A DNA stretch of 64,000 nucleotides from Cucumis sativus (Eukaryota; Streptophyta; Magnoliopsida; Cucurbitales; Cucurbitaceae): assembly GCF_000004075.3 (NCBI RefSeq), contig NC_026661.2, forward strand, positions 2,108,001 through 2,172,000, in the 5' to 3' direction. Position numbers and translations under genes: made by a program. This document shows positions 38,718-49,942 of the stretch, in pieces. Position 1 is the first letter of the stretch. Each line of letters begins with the position of its first letter. The notes beneath the pieces are model-generated. The model had not been told where the DNA came from. It did no database searches and was given only the letters and a program-made list of their open reading frames with translations.

Positions 38718-39214
38718 TCATGGGAGAACAACAGGAAAGCAGCTCTTGAGGCTGAACTAAAACAAATTGAGGTAATTAGAAAATAAAATATATGTAATGT
38801 GTTTAAGTTTTATTTGTATAGTATGTAGATGCTATTTACGATTTTAGTTCTAGAATTTTAGAAAAATTCATTAAATATAAACTCACAACCTCAGTGAAGA
38901 TTCCAAAATCTGTAATTCGATATTTCTCTTCATTGACGGAACTGCTCTTTACAACTATGTTTTTTTTTTTTTTTTGTCGATTTCATTTGGATTGATTTTG
39001 TAATGAGAGCATGAAAAATTTGAGAAGAAGAAGGGTGAGTATATAGAGAAAATGAAGAACAAAATAGCATTGATACACAAAACAACATAAGAAAATAAGG
39101 TTGTTAATTGAAGCAAAGCATAGAGAAGAAAGGCTGAAGGCAAAGGCAGAGGAAATTGCTGCCAAACACAGAGCTACTGGAACTGCTCCTAAGAAGATTT
39201 TCAATTGTTTCTAA
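38718..39214 (+). pseudogene. Captured C-terminal fragment of a remorin gene
   Basis: Two exons of the Remorin_C coiled-coil domain. The first (38718-38771) reads SWENNRKAALEAELKQIE and ends at a GTAATT donor. The second (39010-39214) begins HEKFEKKKGEYIEKMKNK and ends AAKHRATGTAPKKIFNCF then TAA at 39212-39214. The exon junction is in phase 0. Remorins are plant plasma-membrane nanodomain proteins anchored by a C-terminal motif, and the final Cys-Phe is kept here. The N-terminal half is missing. In exon 2 there is an in-frame TAA (39088-39090) followed by a frameshift before LLIEAKHREERLKAKAEE. It lies inside CACTA B, so it is a transduplicated, decayed host gene piece. Confidence 0.88.
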
Positions 39215-40072
39215 TTTTAAATTAAACCATATATGTTTACAATAATTTTAAAGCTGAAATGTGCTTGATTTTCTGTAATGGTATGCTCTTGTTTCCATTT
39301 CTTATTGACTTGTTAAAAGTTAAGATGTTCAAAAAGCTAACCACAAAAGTTCTTATATTAGATATTTTTTATCTCTGACAGACTATCGGTTCCAATTTGT
39401 AGGAACGGTGTATTTAGGTACTTTAGAACCTCAACTACCTTCAAGTAGATTGTACATTGTAAGGAAATCATAGTAAGGTATCCATAAACAATATTCATCT
39501 CTATACATTGAATCTAGGAGAAGAATTTGTGCATGTCATCATACTCGGGTGTATAAAGATTCAGAATTCATTTAGAAGTTTTAGTTTTCTTATTGTAAAC
39601 ATATTACGTTGCATATCTACATTTGTGCTTATTATTTTGCATGATCTTAAACGTCCAAATCCAATCACTAAAGTTTGATTACATGATGAAAATGTGATTC
39701 AGCCTTCAGATGTATGATCATAGAGAATTGGGAAGCATCCAATAGAAATGGAGCACGTCAGACAATAAAGGTATATATCTTATGAAGGCTAACAACTCAA
39801 GAGGATACCTCTAATGTTAACATGTAAAGAAGATAAGAACAATCTAACGATATAGTTAACAGGTAATATTTATTTCAAAGTATATACTCTTACAACTTTA
39901 GTTTGTTGAAGTTATTGGCTTTCCATTTTTCACTCTTTGATGATTTGTCATTATTCAATTTTAGTGGTTATATATGCTAAAACAAACTATTGAACTGTTG
40001 CTTTACGAAACAAGATAAATACTTGAAAACAATCGATCGATACCAACAATATACCTGCTAGGATGCTACAAT
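39215..40072. other. CACTA B interior after the remorin fragment
   Basis: Noncoding AT-rich sequence. The beginning is probably captured remorin 3' UTR. No gene. Confidence 0.35.
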
Positions 40073-40396
40073 TTTTTTTTTATCATGGATAGTATGCTTA
40101 TACCGGTTGACTATTGCTACTTGTGTAAATTGCCATGGGTGTTATGTCTATACTTATTGCTATTGCTAAATTGCTACTTGTGTAAATTCTCATGGATTTT
40201 ATGTTTGTACTCATTGGTAGAGCTTTTTTTAAAACAATCCATAACATTTTTTTTTTAATCATGGATAGTATGTTTATACCGGTTGACTATTGCTACTTGT
40301 GTAAATTGTAATGGGTGTTATGTCTATACTTATTGCTATTGCTAAATTGCTACTTGTGTAAATTGTTATGGATTTTATGTTTGTAAAAATTTTTAT
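40073..40396 (+). repeat. 176-bp tandem duplication in CACTA B
   Basis: Two adjacent copies of a 176-base unit starting ATCATGGATAGTATG (40082 and 40258), each also containing two internal TTGCTACTTGTGTAAATT blocks. They differ at a few bases. Confidence 0.75.
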
Positions 40397-40844
40397 AAGA
40401 AACTAGGAGACCTTTAATTTTTGTCAAGCCATAAATGATACAAGTTGTTCTAGTTTCATTTTCCTAGTACCTTAATATTTCTTGGCTTCATTAACTGAAG
40501 TGGATTGCAAATGAAAACTGTCTTCTTTCTGATATTTGTAGATTTGAAAGTGTTTGACTCCTTAAGATGGAAACTTTTCGGTTCTTGTTGGATAACGTTT
40601 CTTCCAACCTTAGTTTCATTCATCTTGATTATTACTTATGATTACTTATTCAATAATTTTCTTGTTGCTTACTTATTTATATCCAGCTAAATTTTCTAAA
40701 GAGTAATGATACAAGAGCTGTAATTTGTAAAAAGTTCCAATACTGTAGACCAAGTGGATGTTAAGGTGATGCTGTTATTCTACATGTGTGCTATGCTATG
40801 TAGTTGTTTCTCTTATCGACGTATGTGGTGATAGATAATGCTCA

Positions 40845-41746
40845 ATGTTGAAATTTTCTATAAGAGTTGTACTCTCTTGTTCTATGATGAATGCTAATAT
40901 TCATATTGTCTTTGTAGGTTCAACTGGAGTCGACAACTTCATGGGTTTACTTTCAAAGTACATTTTCAGAGACGAACATTCTCGATTGGTCGTTTATGCT
41001 TTAGCAGAAAATCTTTTTATATGTATTTTGATGTTGTTTAATATATTTTTTTATTAAGGGCTGAAATTCCGTACTTGTAAATTGTTGGAACTTGATTGGA
41101 AATGTACGAATATTATAAATTGTATTATAGCGTATATATATTAAAGTGTCGGCTATTTTTTTCTATATGGGTGTCAATATTATAAATTCAAAATTATCAT
41201 TGTCGGCTATATTATTGTCTTTCAAATGGTTCGTGTAATGACGGAGTGGCAAGGAGAACAGGAAAAACTGTAGTAATCGAGTAATTTGCAACATGAAAAA
41301 CATGTCGTAATATATGAATTTGTGACAGTTATTAATTGTTGTGAATACGAAAACAATGACAGTTTTTTTTACAAAATTAATTGTCACGATTGCACTATCT
41401 TTGACAGAAAAAAAATGTCGTCAATAGCAAAACAATGACATTTAAAAAAAAAATGTCACGATTGACATATTCGTGACATTTAAAACATGTCACAATAAAC
41501 GAATTCACGACATTTATTTAACTGTCGTTAATACATAAATGATGATAGTTATTTATTTTTATTTGATGTCGTAGAATGCTAACTAACGACATTTATTTTA
41601 TGTCATGACATAAGTTATTGCGACAGTTTTTGAAAACTGTCATGGAAGACTTTCCATGACTCCCGCTTCTATGACTGAAAATAACTGTTATGGATTTTGT
41701 TCGCGACAGTAAATAACTATCGTCGTAGACCTTTTTTCTTGTAGGG
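40845..41746 (+). repeat. Conserved 3' module of the CACTA elements (copy in B)
   Basis: This stretch matches 31905-32815 in A and, more weakly, 18550-19384 in C. It contains a GTTCAACTGGAGTCGACAAC block after a TTTGTAG acceptor-like site, then the dense subterminal repeats leading to the right terminus. It marks the three elements as one family. Confidence 0.7.
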
Positions 41747-41749
41747 CTT

Positions 41750-43110
41750 GTAAGAGCCCTATTGAAATGCAATGGAACATTGCCGACTCCAAATTAAAAC
41801 ACCTTCATGAAGATAGTTGAATTACTTTTGCATATTTTGATAAAATGAGACTATCAGATGGAGTTTTTGATGTTCAAGGAAAGGCATGCTGGGAAAAGAA
41901 TGATTGCCAAAAACGTATAACTTGTTCTAACCTACCTATTGCAAGTTTTATACCTTTTGTTTTCTTTTCCATTAACCCCATTCGTCTATGTTGATTCTGA
42001 AGGGTTCGTTAGATTTTGTTCTCTATTATTTTCATTTTTACAATTTGGTGAATTCGTTCTTAATATCGTATGATAATGATTAAGAAATAAAATATTGAAC
42101 TAAATTTAACCATATAAAATTGAGGCAAAAGAGCTAACTTATTTTTAAAAAATATATATCAAGACTAAATATTTAGAGAAAACTCATATTTTCATCCCTC
42201 CCTAAAAGTTTGTGTGCATTATTGCTTTCTCACCGTATCTCTTACACAACTTATTGATCATATAAAATTATCAAAGTTTAAGATTTGACTTCATTACCAA
42301 TTCAATTATGAGGAGAATAACATCATTCGATAGCAAAAACTTTCATGTCAACATCCTACGGTGAAAGAACCTCACATTCCAAGGTGTTAACATAATTGCA
42401 CCAGAAGATCGTCCGAACACAGATGGAATACACATTGATCGATCAATTGGGATCTCAATCTTAAAATCTCGAATAACAACAAGAGACAATTGCATCTCAC
42501 TTGGAGATGGAAGCAAACAAATAAAAGTCACTAATGTGATATGTGGGCCAGGTCATGGAATAAGCATAGGAAAGTCTTGAAAAATACACTAACAAAGAAC
42601 CTATTGGAGGTGTCATTGTAAATAACTCCACAATAATGTACATCATTGATGGTGTTAGGATCACAACATGACCAACCTCTCATGTTGCTGGTATTGCCAT
42701 CAACAAGAATTTTTCAGACATTACAATGGTCAACGTTAGCAACCAAATTTTCATACACCAAGAGTATTGTCCTTGGAATCATAGCAATCATCAGGCATTG
42801 ATCACATTCTTGAAATTTTGATTTTAAAAGTTTTCATGCATATTGTCAACTTCATGGATAAACTTTAATTTTCACTCTCATTTTTCAGATTTTGTCAAAG
42901 ATTAAGTTTAATAAAGTGAGCTTCAAGAATATTAGAGGAAGTTCTGCAACTCCAGTGGAAATCAAACTTATTTGTAGTAGCAACCTACCAAGTGAAGAAA
43001 TAAAAGTAGCCAACATTTACTTCGTTTAGAATGGAATAAAAGATTCTATTATCTGAACGCGCGTAAGTGTGAAACTTATTTGTAGTAGCAACCTACCATG
43101 TGAAGAAGTA
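41750..43110 (+). pseudogene. D4: decayed second polygalacturonase, main part
   Basis: Continuation of relic D4 after CACTA B; its first exon-like piece is at 32933-33038. The exon 3-like block is at about 42285-42815 and keeps NTDGIHI, DNC, GPGHG and a broken RI(K/T)T region with a TGA in place of Trp (42668-42670). The exon 4-like block is at about 42888-43060. Its 3' end is duplicated: AAACTTATTTGTAGTAGCAA occurs at 42964 and again at 43072, after which the sequence jumps into PG-5 upstream DNA. Confidence 0.8.
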
Positions 43111-43509
43111 AAACTTATGTTTCATGATTTTTTTTTTCTAATATAATCTAAATTTCAACTCACTCATCCTTGATTATTAACGTGCATTTAATATCGCATA
43201 ATTGTTATGTTGTAGATTTTTATATTGTCGATTGAAACATATATAGATCTATTTTGTTCAACTTGTTTTAAGCCACTTGTGTTGCACACTGTCAGGTTTG
43301 AACATGTGTGGTCTCAAACACGAATTTAAGGAATGAATTTGATTGGGATTTAGAGAATTTAGAAGTACTTCAAAATTTCAAGGGATTATAACTAATTTTT
43401 GACAAATATAAACCATGGTTATTTAACTTCAACCATTCATCGATCTTTGCCAAATATAGTAAATAAAATTTGGAAGAGAATTTTTCAAACACTATTGATC
43501 TTCTTCTCC

Positions 43510-43517
43510 TATATAAA
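43510..43517 (+). promoter_or_regulatory. TATA box of PG-5
   Basis: TATATAAA 107 to 100 bases before the PG-5 ATG. Confidence 0.75.
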
Positions 43518-43616
43518 GAGGGCTGAATGAAAGTGCATATTCAAACCCATTCTTTTCGAGTTAGCCATTAGGACAATATATAAGTAAATAAATAAAGTAT
43601 AGAAGGCGTAGTAGTG

Positions 43617-45141
43617 ATGGGATTGGCATTACTACCTTTCTTTTTATTGTTGGCATCTACTATTGAAGCCCAATCCCTTTTTGATGTTACAAGATATGGT
43701 GCCAAACCTAATACAGATATTACTCAGGCAAGTATATATGCAAAACTGATGAATTTTTTTTTTTAATTTATTAGGAAGAAGACTTTAATTTGATGATAGA
43801 ACTAAACTTTTGCAGGCCTTAGCAAATGCATGGAAGGAAGCATGTATGTCCACAACTCCTAGTAAATTGTTGATTCCAAAAGGAGTATACCAATTAAGTC
43901 AATCTTATCTTAAAGGACCTTGCAAGAGTGTTCCTATTCAAGTCCAAGTCGACGGAACACTAAAAGCTCCTCTCCATCCAAATGGAGATGGGTTGGTTCT
44001 TTTTGCATACATTGATCAACTAATGTTATCAGGCACGGGAGTTTTTGATGGTCAAGGAAAAGCAGGTTGGGATAAGAATGATTGCCACAAAAAGAAGATA
44101 TGTACCAAACTTCCCATGGTAAATTGTTTATATATTATTTCAAACCTTTTGCCTCATTTTATATACAATTTAAATCTACATAATTTCAATTACATATGCG
44201 TCGTTTTAAATTGAGAGTTTTTTTTTTTTTTTTTTTAATTCTGATCCCTTATTTGTTTAAATCCATCAGAATTTGAAGTTCAGTTTCATCACCAATTCAA
44301 TTGTGAAGGACATAACTTCCTTGGACAGTAAAAATTTCCACATCAATCTTTTGGGTTGCAAGAATGTTACTTTTCAACACGTGACAATCAGTGCACCAGA
44401 GAATAGTCCCAACACGGATGGAATTCACATAAGTAGCTCTGAACAGATAAACATTCTCGATTCAAAAATCTCAACTGGAGATGATTGTGTGTCTGTTGGA
44501 GATAGCAACAAGCAAGTAACTATTACTAATGTAACTTGCGGACCAGGACATGGCATTAGCGTAGGAAGCTTGGGCAAGTACACCAAGGAAAAAGACGTGG
44601 TAGGAGTTACTGTGAAAGCATGCAAATTAATCAATACTACCAATGGTGTCAGAATCAAAACATGGCCAGATTCTGCCGGTGCATTCATAGCCTCTGACAT
44701 GCACTTTGAAGATATTGAGATGCAAAACGTGAGCAACCCTGTCATTATAGACCAAGAATACTGTCCGTGGAATCAATGCAACAGAAAGGTATATATTGTA
44801 TTGAAATTATACTTTATTTTGTTTATTAGTTAAACTTCATGAACTAAACAAATACACTTTTGGGACCATTAATATTTCAGGTTCCATCCAAGATTAAGAT
44901 CAGCAAAGTGAGTTTCAAAAATATTAGAGGCACTTCTGCTACTCCTATCGCAGTGAAGCTTGTTTGCAGCAAAAGTATACCATGTGAAGGTGTAGAAGTC
45001 GCTGATATTAACCTCACTTATAGTGGAATACGAGGACCGATTTTGTCTGAATGTGCAAACGTGCAGCCTCTCATTACTGGAAAGCAAAGCCCTCAAATAT
45101 GTGCTAAGCCTGCTCCTGCTGGTGCTCCATCAACAGACTAA
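43617..45141 (+). CDS. PG-5: polygalacturonase (GH28), intact
   Basis: Exons 43617-43727, 43816-44118, 44270-44788 and 44881-45141 give 397 aa, with the same protein as PG-3 and PG-4. All GH28 motifs are present, with the GC donor at 43728-43729 and 19 T in intron 2. The only coding difference I noticed from PG-4 is silent (AAC to AAT before GV, about 44643). It forms a 4195-base unit with D5, and the following unit (PG-6) repeats its promoter almost exactly. Confidence 0.95.
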
Positions 45142-45845
45142 TCTTTTCAACCAATGCCACACAAAGTCTGCAAAACCATATGTGAAAGTTTATCACATAT
45201 CTATATTTAATTCACAACATTATTCTGTATTCATTTTTAACATTCCATAGGTTTGATCCATTCTTTGATGATTCATGAAGCTGATCATGTACCTTTTTTC
45301 TTCCTTCCATTTTCTTCTGGGGAATGAAATATATAATGAAAATAAATCATACAATTTTAACTATTCTATCCCTACTATTCTATCCCTTTAGACGTAGACC
45401 TACGTGAGTCGTGTTATAACATTCAATTCTACGAATGTTTTTATACTCTTAACAACCTGAAATGTGTTATCAAACGTTGTTGAGTTTTGGAATTTTTAAA
45501 ATTAATTTCTTATGTATTTAGCAAAAGCACTGATATAATTAATTTTTACATAGTTGAAATTAATATTCAATCAATCAAAAATCATAATTTAATTAATCAA
45601 GCTAGTACTATAATAAAATCTCTAAGCATCCAATAATATCATCGAAATGTATTAAAACATAATTGAATGATCATCGTTAAGTTCAAAATCTCAAAAATAT
45701 GTTGAAATAGGTAAAATAATCCTTCGTACCCAAGCTAGAGTATAATCAAATTTGAAATGTAAAAAAAATCACAAAATGATATTGCTTATTGAATTAATTA
45801 ATTGTTTTTGTCATCTTTTGTAGTTTTGTTACTTGTGAAACATAG
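45142..45845 (+). other. 3' flank of PG-5
   Basis: Unit spacer. It has a private 15-base tandem duplication (ACTATTCTATCCCT twice, about 45360-45388). No gene. Confidence 0.65.
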
Positions 45846-47305
45846 GCTTTAAAATATGCATGGATCAATGACACATGTCCATCTGTTCGCCCAAGTGAGG
45901 TGGTTCTTATAAGGAGAATATTTAAAGTAAGAGAAGGAGAATTTAAGGCCCTTGTAATAGCCTATTGAATTGCGATGGAACATTGTCGGCTCCAAAACAC
46001 TTTCATGAAGATAGTTGAATTACTTTGCATATGTTGATAGAATGAGACTATCAAATGGAGTTTTTGATGGCCAAGGAAAGGCATGTTCGGAAAAGAATGA
46101 TTGCCATTAACGTATAAATTTTTCTAACCTCCGTATTGTAAGTTCTATACCTTTTGTTTTCTCTTCCATTAACCCCATTCGTCTTTGTTGATTCTGAAAG
46201 GGTTCGTTGGATTTTATTCTCTATTATTTTCATTTTTACAATTTGGTAAATGTGTTGTTAGTACCATATGATGATTAAGAAATAAAATATTGAACTAAAT
46301 TTAACCATATAAAATTGAGGCAAAAGAGCTAACTTATTTTTAAAAAATATATATCAAGACTAAATATTTAGAGAAAACTCATATTTTCATCCCTCCCTAA
46401 AAGTTTGTGTGCATTATTGCTTTCTCACCGTATCTCTTACACAACTTATTGATCATATAAAATTATCAAAGTTTAAGATTTGACTTCATTACCAATTCAA
46501 TTATGAGGAGAATAACATCATTCGATAGCAAAAACTTTCATGTCAACATCCTACGGTGAAAGAACCTCACATTCCAAGGTGTTAACATAATTGCACCAGA
46601 AGATCGTCCGAACACAGATGGAATACACATTGATCGATCAATTGGGATCTCAATCTTAAAATCTCGAATAACAACAAGAGACAATTGCATCTCACTTGGA
46701 GATGGAAGCAAACAAATAAAAGTCACTAATGTGATATGTGGGCCAGGTCATGGAATAAGCATAGGAAAGTCTTGAAAAATACACTAACAAAGAACCTATT
46801 GGAGGTGTCATTGTAAATAACTCCACAATAATGTACATCATTGATGGTGTTAGGATCACAACATGACCAACCTCTCATGTTGCTGGTATTGCCATCAACA
46901 AGAATTTTTCAGACATTACAATGGTCAACGTTAGCAACCAAATTTTCATACACCAAGAGTATTGTCCTTGGAATCATAGCAATCATCAGGCATTGATCAC
47001 ATTCTTGAAATTTTGATTTTAAAAGTTTTCATGCATATTGTCAACTTCATGGATAAACTTTAATTTTCACTCTCATTTTTCAGATTTTGTCAAAGATTAA
47101 GTTTAATAAAGTGAGCTTCAAGAATATTAGAGGAAGTTCTGCAACTCCAGTGGAAATCAAACTTATTTGTAGTAGCAACCTACCAAGTGAAGAAATAAAA
47201 GTAGCCAACATTTACTTCGTTTAGAATGGAATAAAAGATTCTATTATCTGAACGCGTGTAAGTGTGAAACTTATTTGTAGTAGCAACCTACCATGTGAAG
47301 AAGTA
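45846..47305 (+). pseudogene. D5: decayed second polygalacturonase, mosaic
   Basis: D-family relic. The 5' part (45846 to about 46275) resembles D3 (for example the ATTAACGTATAAATTTTTC and GTAAATGTGTTG variants). From about 46440 it is virtually identical to D4, including the TGA in place of Trp and the duplicated 3' end. The switch indicates unequal crossing-over or gene conversion between units. It is broken by the same stops as D4. Confidence 0.8.
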
Positions 47306-47704
47306 AAACTTATGTTTCATGATTTTTTTTTTCTAATATAATCTAAATTTCAACTCACTCATCCTTGATTATTAACGTGCATTTAATATCGCATAATTGT
47401 TATGTTGTAGATTTTTATATTGTCGATTGAAACATATATAGATCTATTTTGTTCAACTTGTTTTAAGCCACTTGTGTTGCACACTGTCAGGTTTGAACAT
47501 GTGTGGTCTCAAACACGAATTTAAGGAATGAATTTGATTGGGATTTAGAGAATTTAGAAGTACTTCAAAATTTCAAGGGATTATAACTAATTTTTGACAA
47601 ATATAAACCATGGTTATTTAACTTCAACCATTCATCGATCTTTGCCAAATATAGTAAATAAAATTTGGAAGAGAATTTTTCAAACACTATTGATCTTCTT
47701 CTCC

Positions 47705-47712
47705 TATATAAA
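47705..47712 (+). promoter_or_regulatory. TATA box of PG-6
   Basis: TATATAAA 107 to 100 bases before the PG-6 ATG. Confidence 0.75.
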
Positions 47713-47811
47713 GAGGGCTGAATGAAAGTGCATATTCAAACCCATTCTTTTCGAGTTAGCCATTAGGACAATATATAAGTAAATAAATAAAGTATAGAAG
47801 GCGTAGTAGTG

Positions 47812-49332
47812 ATGGGATTGGCATTACTACCTTTCTTTTTATTGTTGGCATCTACTATTGAAGCCCAATCCCTTTTTGATGTTACAAGATATGGTGCCAA
47901 ACCTAATACAGATATTACTCAGGCAAGTATATATGCAAAACTGATGAATTTTTTTTTTAATTTATTAGGAAGAAGACTTTAATTTGATGATAGAACTAAA
48001 CTTTTGCAGGCCTTAGCAAATGCATGGAAGGAAGCATGTATGTCCACAACTCCTAGTAAATTGTTGATTCCAAAAGGAGTATACCAATTAAGTCAATCTT
48101 ATCTTAAAGGACCTTGCAAGAGTGTTCCTATTCAAGTCCAAGTCGACGGAACACTAAAAGCTCCTCTCCATCCAAATGGAGATGGGTTGGTTCTTTTTGC
48201 ATACATTGATCAACTAATGTTATCAGGCACGGGAGTTTTTGATGGTCAAGGAAAAGCAGGTTGGGATAAGAATGATTGCCACAAAAAGAAGATATGTACC
48301 AAACTTCCCATGGTAAATTGTTTATATATTATTTCAAACCTTTTGCCTCATTTTATATACAATTTAAATCTACATAATTTCAATTACATATGCGTCGTTT
48401 TAAATTGAGAGTTTTTTTTTTTTTTTTATTCTGATCCCTTATTCGTTTAAATCCATCAGAATTTGAAGTTCAGTTTCATCACCAATTCAATTGTGAAGGA
48501 CATAACTTCCTTGGACAGTAAAAATTTCCACATCAATCTTTTGGGTTGCAAGAATGTTACTTTTCAACATGTGACAATCAGTGCACCAGAGAATAGTCCC
48601 AACACTGATGGAATTCACATAAGTAGCTCTGAACAGATAAACATTCTCGATTCAAAAATCTCAACTGGAGATGATTGTGTGTCTGTTGGAGATAGCAACA
48701 AGCAAGTAACTATTACTAATGTAACTTGCGGACCAGGACATGGCATTAGCGTAGGAAGCTTGGGCAAGTACACCAAGGAAAAAGACGTGGTAGGAGTTAC
48801 TGTGAAAGCATGCAAATTAATCAATACTACCAACGCGTGTCAGAATCAAAACCTGGCCAGATTCTGCCGGTGCATTCATAGCCTCTGACATGCACTTTGA
48901 AGATATTGAGATGCAAAACGTGAGCAACCCTGTCATTATAGACCAAGAATACTGTCCGTGGAATCAATGCAACAGAAAGGTATATATTGTATTGAAATTA
49001 TACTTTATTTTGTTTATTAGTTAAACTTCATGAACTAAACAAATACACTTTTGGGACCATTAATATTTCAGGTTCCATCCAAGATTAAGATCAGCAAAGT
49101 GAGTTTCAAAAATATTAGAGGCACTTCTGCTACTCCTATCGCAGTGAAGCTTGTTTGCAGCAAAAGTATACCATGTGAAGGTGTAGAAGTCGCTGATATT
49201 AACCTCACTTATAGTGGAATACGAGGACCGATTTTGTCTGAATGTGCAAACGTGCAGCCTCTCATTACTGGAAAGCAAAGCCCTCAAATATGTGCTAAGC
49301 CTGCTCCTGCTGGTGCTCCATCAACAGACTAA
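47812..49332 (+). pseudogene. PG-6: polygalacturonase copy 6, frameshifted
   Basis: Exons 47812-47922, 48010-48312, 48460-48979 and 49072-49332. Exon 3 has one extra base: AACGCGTGTC replaces AACGGTGTC at about 48834-48842. The frame is lost right before RIK, giving 17 foreign residues and a stop after residue 280. Everything else (promoter, splice sites, GC donor, exon 4) is intact. A nearby ACATGG to ACCTGG change affects the Thr codon of RIKTW. Intron 2 has 16 T. It is the last copy of the homogeneous array. Confidence 0.88.
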
Positions 49333-49942
49333 TCTTTTCAACCAATGCCACACAAAGTCTGCAAAACCATATGTGAAAGTTTATCACATATCTATATTTA
49401 ATTCACAACATTATTCTGTATTCATTTTTAACATTCCATAGGTTTTATCCATTCTTTGATGATTCATGAAGCTGATCATGTACCTTTTTTCTTCCTTCCA
49501 TTTTCTTCTGGGGAATGAAATATATAATGAAAATAAATCATACAATTTTAACTATTCTATCCCTTTAAACACTTTAGTGTAGACCTACGTGGGTCGTGTT
49601 AGAAAATTCAATTCTACAACGGATGTTTTTATACTCTTAACAACCTGGAATGTGTTATCAAACTCTCTTGAGTTTTGAAATTTTTAAAATTAATTTCTTA
49701 TGTATTTAGCACGGATATAATTAATGTTTACATAGTTGAAATTAACCTACAATCAATTAAGTCAATTTAATCAAAGTTGTATTATCATAAAATCCGTGAG
49801 CATCTAATAATATCATTAAAAAAATCTATTAAAACATAAGTTTAAAATCTCAAAAATATGTTGAAATAGGGAAAATACTCCTTCATACTCAACCTTGACA
49901 ATAATCAAATTGAAATGTAAAAAAAATCACAAAATGATCCAA
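49333..49942 (+). other. 3' flank of PG-6 and end of the repeat array
   Basis: Unit spacer homology continues with increasing divergence to about 49942 (AATCACAAAATGATC) and then stops. No D relic follows, so this is the right-hand edge of the amplified array. Confidence 0.65.

Larger units (their letters stand above)
33042..41746 (+). mobile_element. CACTA-type DNA transposon B with captured gene fragments and a nested solo-LTR-like element
   Basis: An 8705-bp element, about 6.4 kb without the nested LTR. The left end is CACTACGAGAAAAATGAC and the right end TTTTTTCTTGTAGGG (terminal CTTGTAGTG with one change). CTT lies on both sides (33039-33041, 41747-41749). Subterminal TGACAGTT/TGTCGTCAAT repeats are at 33100-33215 and 41260-41720. 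The 3' module is shared with A and C. No transposase was recognised. The cargo is an RRM exon from an SR protein gene and the C-terminal exons of a remorin gene, so pieces from at least two unrelated host genes. Confidence 0.85.
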
